From: Entoloma clypeatum
Taxonomy: Eukaryota > Basidiomycota > Agaricomycetes > Agaricales > Entolomataceae
NCBI GenBank assembly: GCA_963565915.1
Contig: OY751489.1
Coordinates: 2,294,001-2,358,000 of the forward strand
Length of the DNA stretch: 64,000 nucleotides
Direction of reading: 5' to 3'
The number at the start of each line of letters is the position of its first letter. The first letter of the stretch is position 1. This document shows, in pieces, positions 55,252 through 64,000 of the stretch. The notes beneath the pieces are model-generated. The model searched no databases and had not been told where the DNA came from. It was given only the letters and a program-made list of their open reading frames with translations. The position numbers and the translations under genes were made by a program.

Positions 55252-57009
55252 ATGGCAAAGGGCTTATTTGGTGGTCTCAAAGGCGTCGATGCCTTCGGCA
55301 AGGTAACAGCTTGCTCAATCCCGCGCTGAGCCTTCTATGAATCCTCTCCGCTAGACCACGGAGGATGTCAAGGTCAAAACCAGGACAGGCGCTTTCTGTG
55401 AGTTCTTAATCACTAAACTCGATAGCCCTCAACGCCGACATTGATACCGGATGTTCAAAGTGACTATCCTTTCTGCGGCAATCATCTTAGCATTCACTAC
55501 TATGGAATTCATCGACTACCGCAGAGTCACAACCGACACGTCCATAGTGGTGGACAAAAGTAGAGGGGAGAAATTGACCGTCAACTTGAACATTACGTTC
55601 CCGAGAGTGCCATGCTACCGTGCGTCATGACCTCATTGTCCGCGTATTACACCTAATTCCTTCCACCAAAAAAGTCCTCAGCCTTGACGTGATGGATATC
55701 AGTGGGGAACAACAGCGGGACCTCAGTCACAATGTCCTAAAGGTGCGGCTGGATCAACAAGGCGTCATGGTGCCGAATTCCTTCAATGCGGACCTGCGCA
55801 ACGACGTGGACAAGATGAACGAAGCCAAAACAACTGACCATTGTGGCTCCTGTTATGGGGGGCTGGAGCCTCCGAGCGGATGCTGTAATACCTGTGAAGA
55901 TGTCCGACAGGCATACGTGAACCGAGGATGGAGCTTCACCAACCCGGATGCCATTGATCAGGTGCGTCGCGGCCTTCCTTTTATGACGTCGTCAATCTCT
56001 TTTATTGACGACCCGTGTTTCGTGCCCTGCAGTGTAAAAATGAAGGCTGGGCTGATAAACTCAGGGAACAGTCAAATGAGGGTTGCAACATTTCAGGAGG
56101 AATCCGCGTAAATAAGGTCATTGGGAACATCCACCTTTCTCCTGGCCGATCATTCCAAACGAATTCACGCAACGTATATGAGCTGGTTCCGTACCTTCGG
56201 GACGATGGATCTCGACATGACTTCTCGCACGTAATCCACGGTTTCGAATTCCAAGGTAGCCATCCTTTGGTGTTCTCGTTATCATCGTTTATACATATTG
56301 CACAGGTGATGACGAATACGATTACTGGAAAGCTGAAGCCGGCAAAGCCATGAGAAAGAGACTTGGAATCGGCGCAGGTCCACTTGAGAGCACTGAGGGT
56401 CGAGTATGTACACTAAGTCTTGGCTCAAGACGTCAACACTGACAAGGTTTGAAGACGACCAAGGCTCAGTATATGTTTCAATATTTCCTGAAAGTCGTGT
56501 CGACCCAGTTCCGCACGGATGACGGCCAAGTTGTATGTTGTCTTCCAACTTGGTTTTTCTGATACTCCTCACCGTGTGCTAGGTTAATACACACCAATAT
56601 AGTGCCACATCGTTCGAACGAGACTTGGAGGAAGGAAACCAGGGAGAATCGCCCCAAGGCATACATATGCAACACGGTGTAAATGGTGTCCCAGGTGACT
56701 TTTTTTGAGTCACGTCTTCCAAACAAATCAGGACTCACATGTGTGCAGGTGCCTTTTTCAATTATGAGATTTCCCCACTCCAAGTCGTACATGCTGACAC
56801 ACGGCAGTCGTTTGCACATTTTGTGACATCGTGCGTACCGTTGCGGAACTGCAGCATATCCCATTTGACCACTCTAACTCAGGACGTGTGCAATTGTCGG
56901 AGGAGTGCTGACCGTTGCATCCCTTTTCGATGGCATCTTGTTCGCAACCACTCGTGCGCTCAAGAAGGCAGGTGGAGGAGCTGGATCAGGGTATGGAAAA
57001 CTCATGTAG
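55252..57009 (+). CDS. ERV46: Erv46/ERGIC3-like COPII cargo receptor
   Basis: ER-Golgi vesicle protein that, with Erv41, retrieves and packages cargo in the early secretory pathway. It starts MAKGLFGGLKGVDAFGK; the second exon gives TTEDVKVKTRTGAF, and a transmembrane helix (VLSAAIILAFTTMEFIDYRR) follows. The lumenal domain contains a Cys-rich stretch (CGSCYGG...GCCNTCEDVRQAY) and QCKNEGWADKLREQSNEGC, then INKVIGN-like GGIRVNKVIGNIHLSPGRSF. A second transmembrane helix (VGGVLTVASLFDGILF) precedes a short basic cytoplasmic tail ending GSGYGKLM. Several short introns interrupt it. The tail lacks a clear KKxx retrieval signal. Confidence 0.93.
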
Positions 57010-57105
57010 AACATAACGCAATGAACAATTGCTATTGGGCTGCACACATTCTTGAAAAACCATAAATACAATGTACAGTCATCGATTGATACTGACGCGA
57101 GTGAG

Positions 57106-58471
57106 TTAAGCTTTTCTGCGCAATGGAGCCTTTCGTTTCTTGTTGGGCGGCATCGAAGATGGCTCGCCAGGGGGTAGAAGGCTCTTCTTAGAAGTCCTTG
57201 TGGGCGGAGGTAGAATGTCATAATAATTATCCTGAGGAGAAAGCATCAAATTGAGAAGATGGTATGGTACGCTGTTCACAGACCTCTGCTACCAGCATTA
57301 GTTCGTCTTGGTCATCCGAATCTTCTTCGTCTTCAGAGAAATGGTCAACGGCTTTCAGGGTCGTTCCCGGAATGCTGGCTCCTCTGGTTGATTCAACCTC
57401 GTCATCATTGAGAGGTATCGTTGTCTTCCGATGTCGAATAGGCTTGGTTGATTTAACGTGTGCATGCTCTTGTGCTCTCTTCTCGCTTCTCAAGTCTGAG
57501 GCAGCGGAGTCTTCATCAGACTCTTCCTGCTTGACGTGTATCACTGCCTGGACGCGCCGAATAACGCGCGATTCGGTTCTGAGAGGACTGCGGGATTTAC
57601 GTTTCCGTGGTGTTTGTACGGAATGGGGTTTTTGCGGCTGGTACGCGGGTGGTTCTGCCGGCGGCGGGAGTGGAGGATGGGGCCGTTTCAAAGGCTTGCG
57701 GAGAGAACGACCTGACTTGCTGGCACTGATACTGGTAGGGGGGGAGCGATCATCTGGAGTGACTGGGGGTGCAGATTTGTACGCCGGTGGATGGCTCGAT
57801 GAAGATGCTCGCTGCGTCACGGATGAAGCGGGTTCCAAGGAATCAATGGTGAAAGGAGTGGAAACAGCCTGGTTCCTCTGATGGCGTGTGAGATAAGGGG
57901 ACGAAAAGGAAGAGAGAGTTGGCGTACTTGTAGGCTCTCAGAGACGAGTTCCTCGATTCTGGTGGTCAATCCGCATCTTTCTTGCTCGACACGAAGGAAA
58001 TGGTCCTGCCAATTTCGAGATTGGTCCCTCCATTGATTGGCTTCCCGTCGCAGCTGGGCGATGGTATCTGTCTGATGTACTATCTGTGCGTGTATGTGTG
58101 AATCGGGGGTGAATTTGGGAGGTTGACTGGCGACGCACGGTGAGATCGGCCTGCTTCAACTGCAGGAGACAGAGGATGAGTCGGATGGGGTGTGGTGATG
58201 GGATTATGTATACGCACGGCAGCCTTACAGCTTGCGACCTCTTGCTTCCAGGTCTGGGCTTCGAGCTGGGAGGTGTGAAGCGCATTGATGGCATTGTCGC
58301 GTTCGATGCGGGCATCGCGGAGGTCAGCGGTTGCGCGTGCCACCTGTGCGTTAGCCTGAGTCTCTACGTCTGCGAGCTATAGAAGACGATGAGATGATGA
58401 TATGGATATGGATATGGACATACTGCCTGGTGAGCAGACTTTGACAAGGCTGCGATGGAGGGAGTGGACAT
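57106..58471 (-). CDS. Nuclear coiled-coil protein of unknown function
   Basis: Starts at 58,471 with MSTPSIAALSKSAHQ. After several short introns the N-terminal ~140 residues form a coiled coil (LADVETQANAQVARATADLR, RDNAINALHTSQLEAQTW, AQLRREANQWRDQSRNWQ, ERCGLTTRIEELVSESLQ). The rest is Pro/Ser-rich with basic patches (TPRKRKSRSPLR, NKKRKAPLRRKA at the end) that look like nuclear localisation signals, and an acidic block (FSEDEEDSDDQDEL). I do not recognise the family. It is head-to-head with the RasGEF gene, about 96 bp between start codons. Confidence 0.7.
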
Positions 58472-58567
58472 GATGTTAGGTAAGCGGCTATAGTCGAATT
58501 TGAATGGCACGGTGTGCTACTTACTTTCTTTCTTTTCTGTACAGTTACCGCGCGGTCCAGTGCTTCC

Positions 58568-61500
58568 ATGTATCCAAACCACCTCAAGATCGATACAAAA
58601 GTCGGTTTCAACGCCGATCCCTCCTCTAGCAAATCCCGCGGTCGCTCTCCATTACCCCCGTCTCCTCCATCCCTTGCCATTCCTCAGCGCACCCGCAGCA
58701 CCTCCTCCTTGGCCATCCTCTCCCCCTCATCCAATGCTTCCACCTCGTCCCTTCAAATACCCGACGTCTCTAATAATCCCCATGTCCGCAACACGCGATC
58801 ACCCTCTCTCAGTCCCACAAGCCCTCTATTTGACGACACTCTACGCCTAGGCCCGGATTATGTTCTGGCCATGCACGATTTTTCTCCCCAACACCAAAAC
58901 GCCACATGTCTCTCCTTTCGCGCTGGCCAGGTAATCCATGTTCTGAACAGAGATGGTAGCGGGTGGTGGGACGGAGAGCTTGAGGGGCGCAGAGGCTGGT
59001 TTCCCAGCAACTACGTCAGTGTTGATGTCAATCCCCTCACCGAGGAGCAACTGCCTGAGATCCACAAGGTAGGTCTCTGTTTATGGTCTGCCTCTATCAC
59101 TCTGACCATCCGCAAAGAAGCGAGGACATTCGCATTCCATGTCTACTGCATCGGCAACTTCATGGGCTAGCGCAGAAGAGGACGAACCTCAACGGCGTGT
59201 TGCGACAGGATCACTTGGTCAAGATCTCGATTCATATTGCCCCGATCTCATGGTCCCACTCTTGCATGGTTTATCCTTACTCCAAACTGCTGTCCGCGGA
59301 AATCGTGCATCCCATTTCGCACCTTCCACTGCATGTATAATATCATGTGTTCGAGCAATCCTGTCAGCGACGGATACCCTTGTACGCGATGCTCCGATAT
59401 TACAACGTTACCCACCGCTAGCGCAAGAGCGAAGACAGATCTTGTCCGTTCTCGCTGCGCTCGTTGCACAAGCCAAAAAGGCCTCGGAAGATATCCCTGA
59501 TCAACGCCGGCGCGAACTCGAAGTCGAGAGTATGCTTCGCCTTGGCGGTCAAGTGTTTGCACATGTCCGCAGATTTCTAGTCGTTGCTGTCCAATATGGT
59601 GTCGAGCTGCCAAATAATCGACACTCAAACGGCTCAATGGGTTCCACCGAGACAGAAGGGTCTTGGAGCAACCAGGATTTGTCATTCGAGACACCTTCCA
59701 TATCATATGGAGAATCGCCCACAGGTCGGACCCCAACTCAACATCGGCATCATGGTCGCGAAATTTTAGCGACAACGGGTTCCGCATTGCATGTAGAGAG
59801 TATCCAGAATCAGAGAACATCGATCACTGATGACGACGTCGACTTCCTGCCTTTGTTACCCAACCGACCGGGAGGGATGCCAAAGCACCAGCATTATCTG
59901 CAAGACTGTGCTGTTAATCGACATAGACAAGGTGCTCTGTCCGTGAGTAGCACATCTTCATCCTCATCTATTTCGTCAGAAGGTGCAGCTCCTCCTCCTC
60001 CCCAACTACCTTCCGGCCCGTCTACCAGCGCTCAGGTAATCGAAGCCCTGCGATTTACGCACGACCAATATCTATCGACAATTGCCGCTTTCATTGGACA
60101 TGTACACTCACATTCTCGCACTTCTCATGCCTCAAGCACAGGTCACTTATATGACCTTGTCACCGAAGTCGTGGAAATGGTCTGCAAATTGCTTACGATA
60201 GTTGAAGCCGTGAAGCACCATCCCGACGTTCCGACGCATCGACTAGGAAATCTCAAGTCTGCCAAAGAAGGTTTATTCAATGTCACGAGTTCTTTAGCGG
60301 AGTCGGTTCGCCTTCTTACACTTCCGCTCTCTTCGACATTGACAGAAGAAGAGGAAAAACAAGCCCTGCTACGGTCGGCGACAAATGCATTAAAAGCAGG
60401 TGCTGACTGTGTTGCAGCCGTCAAAATCTGCCTAAATCGTTCAGCGGGTGAAAAACCATTCATGATCACTCTTCCTGCTACCGGCGACGAAAACGAGCCT
60501 TTTTCTCCTCATAAATTCACCAGATTGCAGCTCCTGAGATCCGTCAACATGCATGAGTTTAATGGAAGCGACGATGAGCATCAGACTATCCAGGCGGTCG
60601 GTCCTTCATCAAATCGGGACTCTCCAGAGGACTCGTCGGGGTCTGACAATAGCAGTATTTCAAAGTCCTCTTCAATGCAATCTGACGAGACGGGTGCGAC
60701 GTCACCAGATGAAACTAGACCTGTTCCCTTAGTCCTGTCTCGATCTCCAGTTGAGCCGGATTTCCCTTCTCCCGGTTCCACGGATGAGGATGGAACTACA
60801 TGGGAGGGGAGCTTGCGGACTAATGGCAAGTCTCTAGAGGACAAAATATACCATGGAGATCTACCCATGGTTCCCCTTTCACCCGCGCCAGAATTTATGC
60901 AGGATCCTGTGACATGGATGTTAACTCATGATTATTCGTTAGATGATGTGGCTTACAACAGCGATGGCCATCTGGTTGGTGCCACAATACAGGTCCTTAT
61001 CGAAAAGATGACTCCCCACGACAGCCTCGTGGACCCGGCTTTCTCGGCCGTGTTCTTCATGACCTTTCGGTTGTTCTCTTCACCAGTCGAAGTTGTAGAT
61101 TCACTCATCGAGCGGTACAATCTCCTTCCCCCGCCTGGACTCTCGAGCGAGGATATAACATTATGGCAACAACGAAAGGGCATCCCCGTTCGTCTCCGAG
61201 TGTCGAATTTTATTAAGATCTGGGTCGAGACCTATTGGCGCCCTGTTGTTGATGATCCCGCATTGTCGACATTGACTACATTCACAAGAGACGGTCTCGC
61301 TCTCTTATTCCCAAGGCCGGCTCAGCGAATCCTGGAGTTGATCACCTTGCGTAGGCAGTCGACGGATTACACCATCAGCCCCAAAGGCGACAGGACCCGG
61401 GACCCTGGCATGTCCATAAACCCTCCATCGGCGATCCTGCTCACATCTGAAGTCCCCCGACCGACGATGACCAAGGCTCTTCTTGTCGCTCTGCGCAAGA

Positions 61501-62612
61501 AGGAATTTGGTTCTATTACTGTGACGGATTTTGATGCCTTGGAGCTTGCAAGACAGCTGACTATCATGGAATGCAACCTTTACTGCGCAATTCAGCCAGA
61601 GGAGATCTTGGAGTCTTCAAGTGAGGGCGCCAAACCTCCCGTCAACGTGAGAGCTGTTTCTTCATTGAGTACCGTCATCACGGGCTGGGTCGCCGAAAGC
61701 ATCCTCAGCGAACCCGACACTAAGAAGCGGACAGCGTTGATCAAGTTTTTCATCAAAGTTGCTGACGTATGTTTGCCACTACCGCGCTATATTTCAGGTA
61801 TTAATGAACAATGTTTCAGAGATGCACTTCGTTGAATAATTACAGCACACCGCGATCAATGTTGGCTGCTTTGGATTCTTCGACGATATCCAGGCTTCAT
61901 CAAACCTGGCTCGTGAGTGTTTCTCTCGTGTGATAAGAATCGTGTGATGATTGTTTACCCTCTAAATCGTAGGGCCTCCCTCAGAAGTACAAATCGCAGT
62001 TGGAGACACTCAGACGACTTGCTGACCACAGTCGCAATTACCACGAATATCGAACAAAGCTGCGCAATACTGCCCCGCCTGCTGTCCCTTTCCTCGGTAT
62101 GTGGAGACTGATTCATATATGTTGGGATGAGTTACTGAGAAATGAGAAGGCCTCTATTTGACCGATGTCACGTTCTGCCGGGAAGGTAACCCTTCTCACC
62201 GAGCTTCGCCCATCAACCCAAGTAAAAGACTTCTCAACTTCAATAAATATCACAAACTTGCTCGCATTGTTCAAGGTAAGATATGAGACACTTTGTAAAT
62301 GGCACCTGATGCTCAGCCTTGGCAGACATGCAGCGGTTTCAGGTTCCTTACAATCTCAAGGCGATTTCCGAGGTCCAAGAATATCTTACTGACGCCTTTG
62401 AAAAATGTCGCCATCATGGTGATCTCCAAGACCTTTATCGTCGGAGGTAAGGTTTGATGATTTATTCAGTTTTTACCTGCCTGATTATCTCTCTTGTCAG
62501 TCTTCTGGTGGAACCAAGACAACCCGCCGATGCCCCGCCTACCAGTGACGTGCGGCAGCTCTTTAACTGGGCCACCCGTTCCCAGCCTCAACCTACTGCA
62601 GTAATTTCATGA
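58568..62612 (+). CDS. SH3-domain Ras guanine nucleotide exchange factor (Cdc25-like)
   Basis: Activates Ras-family GTPases at the membrane by GDP/GTP exchange. Exon 1 (58,568-59,068) encodes a Ser/Pro-rich start (MYPNHLKID) and an SH3 domain at about residues 97-150 (YVLAMHDFSPQHQ, GWWDGELEGRRGWFPSNYV). Exon 2 (59,118-61,766) carries a long central region and the RasGEF N-terminal domain (QVLIEKMTPHDSLVDPAFS, FFMTFRLFSSPVEVVDSL). The catalytic Cdc25 domain starts around DALELARQLTIMECNLYCAI, includes VIT-GWVAESILSEPD, and continues through later exons (LDSSTISRLHQTWL, LPQKYKSQLETLRRL, LTDVTFCREGNPS) to a TGA at 62,610. Family members drive Ras-cAMP signalling in fungi. Confidence 0.93.
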
Positions 62613-62888
62613 TTCAAGTTTCTTTTTCATCATCTGTATCATGAGATATCTTCGCCAGATACCCACTATACCTCTTTCCCACGACTCTACTCGATTTATG
62701 ACATGTTCTTTATGTTCCCCGCCTATCACCTACTTGTTTTTATAACATCGCCCACTCCATTGCATTGGACATCTGTTGTTCTTTTGATTTACCTGTGTGT
62801 AATTACGATCATGGACATTCATATAATCTACTTGTAAAGATCATCCTTCGATAGAGCGACTTGCATTCTCTCAAGTACTCTAGCTCTA
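62613..62888. other. Convergent intergenic region
   Basis: 276 bp between the 3' ends of the RasGEF and WD40 genes. It holds both 3' UTRs and is T-rich on the plus strand. No separate feature was seen. Confidence 0.5.
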
Positions 62889-64000
62889 TCAACTTTTATT
62901 GACCGATGAACGGTGGGGAGCGTGCGGGTACTTGGTAACATAGTATCCTACCTCGTTCGGACCCTTTTTTTTCTTTAAACCGTCCATGCCTCGACCTGTT
63001 GGAAGGGTAGGATAGGTCTTGGTCGAAACCCATGGGCCCTGTTGGAACCTTGGGATGAAAAAAATCTGCAAATGATTTGGAAAATAGACGTACAAAGTCA
63101 TATATGAATGGTCGACTTTGCGTCGCACCATACAAACGTGAACTTTCGAGGATCACGGAATAGACTGGCGAGGGATCGTTACCTGGAGCATGAACACTCC
63201 ACCCGGATCGGGGAGATCGCACGTCCCAAAAGGAGACAACGCTATGACGAGCGGATCCGGCAGCAATGTGGCTAGCAGACCCTCCACCACATGAGACGGA
63301 GTAGATAGACTCCAGCTGCAGTGGGTCTTTTAACGAGAGTACCGGCTGGAGAGGTGCAGGCGCCCTAGGCGAAGTTGCTGAGGTTGTAAAACGGGAGGAT
63401 GAGCGTAGATCATAGCAGCGAACCTGTCCGTCGAACCAACCGGATACAAGAACTTGAGGAGATGCACCCCAAGGAGAGGCTGGTGGGGCGTGCGAAACTG
63501 CATAGACAGCAGAGGAAACCGGTCGCTCTATGCTGAAGCCCGTGTGAAGAATCGCAGAAGGTGTAGGTGAGAACTGATCGTTTGTGATTGAATAGATACT
63601 TAGAGGGTGTCTCGAGGAGACGCCGAACGCAGCGTAGGGTCCGGAAGAATCGAGGGAAAGTAAAGAAACCCAACTGCGCGCATTCAGCTGCACATGTGCG
63701 GGACAACTATTGGGTGATTGCAAATCTGTCAAGGTAGCATCGCCAGTTGAGGTTAACGAAAGCAGCATGTGCTTTGCCGATGTCAAACTTTCCACGTAGT
63801 CCCCGGCTTGATGCTGCTGGAAAGGGCAGCATGTCATGCAGGAGGATGCTGCTGTTGAATTGCTATCAGGGTATGGCTCGACCGGCAAAACTACACGCTG
63901 GAGTGTGCCATCTTGACTCCCGACGAACAGTGTTTGATCTAACCCGGCGTCATCGACGAAGGTTATTCCAGTGATATCCTTTAACCGTCCAGGGAAGGAG
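62889..64000 (-). CDS. WD40-repeat protein, 5' end outside the window
   Basis: Partial gene running off the right edge. The upstream part reads RLKDITGITFVDDAGLDQTL and FVGSQDGTLQRVVLP, in frame with exon 63,094-64,000. Blades are visible in SWVSLLSLDSSGPYAAFGVS, VLVSGWFDGQVRCYDLRSS and SHIAAGSARHSVVSFWDVRS. A 55-bp intron (63,039-63,093) joins FIYDF to GPWVSTKTYPTLPTGRG and the terminus PNEVGYYVTKYPHAP, with a stop at 62,889. The final segment is typical of F-box/WD (Fbxw4-like) proteins, though an F-box is not visible here. Reading through the last intron gives a different, spurious C-terminus. Confidence 0.75.

Noticed and set aside
57264..57881. 205-residue plus-strand open frame
   Set aside because: Antisense to the coiled-coil gene; Ser-rich translation mirrors the acidic block on the other strand.
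62896..63888. Single-exon version of the WD40 gene
   Set aside because: It reads through a 55-bp intron and gives an atypical C-terminus; splicing restores the family-typical GYYVTKY end.

Overview
This window looks like nuclear DNA of a mushroom-forming basidiomycete (Agaricomycetes). Protein-coding genes are split by many ~47-60 bp GT-AG introns, gene spacing is tight, and the proteins are typical eukaryotic housekeeping ones (V-ATPase subunit B, tubulin cofactor D, Vps45, Erv46, PP2C, RasGEF). The transposable elements are chromodomain-bearing Ty3/gypsy and Ty1/copia elements of the kind found in such genomes. No tRNA, rRNA or CRISPR array was recognised.

Layout. (1) 1-21,157 is a transposon-derived block. 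A spliced Agaricomycete gene fragment (371-1494) is split by a 499-bp hAT-type MITE with an 8-bp target duplication. After a stretch with recurring short hairpin motifs comes a nest of LTR elements. An apparently intact gypsy chromovirus (3329-9448, identical 444-bp LTRs, TSD GTACC) sits in a decayed minus-strand copia element (9449-13050). The copia gag is also split by a solo LTR (TSD ATCGC). Next to it lies a decayed minus-strand gypsy chromovirus (13,351-20,764, TSD AGATC), which itself carries two solo LTRs, one in its 3' LTR and one in its integrase region. An orphan LTR follows (20,867-21,157). (2) 22,132-39,775 is a dense housekeeping block: TCP11-like, V-ATPase B and tubulin cofactor D on the minus strand; a BUD22-like protein and a PP2C phosphatase on the plus strand; a NudCD1-like protein on minus; a multi-pass membrane protein on plus. 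(3) 39,776-51,040 is gene-poor, with one recognisable gene, an ECL1-like Cys-cluster protein. (4) 51,041-64,000 is again dense: OGFR-domain protein, GSKIP-domain protein, VPS45, ERV46, a nuclear coiled-coil protein, an SH3-RasGEF, and a WD40 protein cut by the right edge.

Themes. Four gene pairs are head-to-head with under 100 bp between start codons. Vps45 and Erv46 act in the secretory/endosomal pathway and V-ATPase acidifies those compartments, but nothing shows that the clustering is functional. The most informative signals are a textbook -1 frameshift cassette in the intact gypsy element, near-exclusive CpG transitions in the decayed elements, and several unusual gene structures: an ATG-only coding exon, a GC-AG intron and a 36-nt intron.
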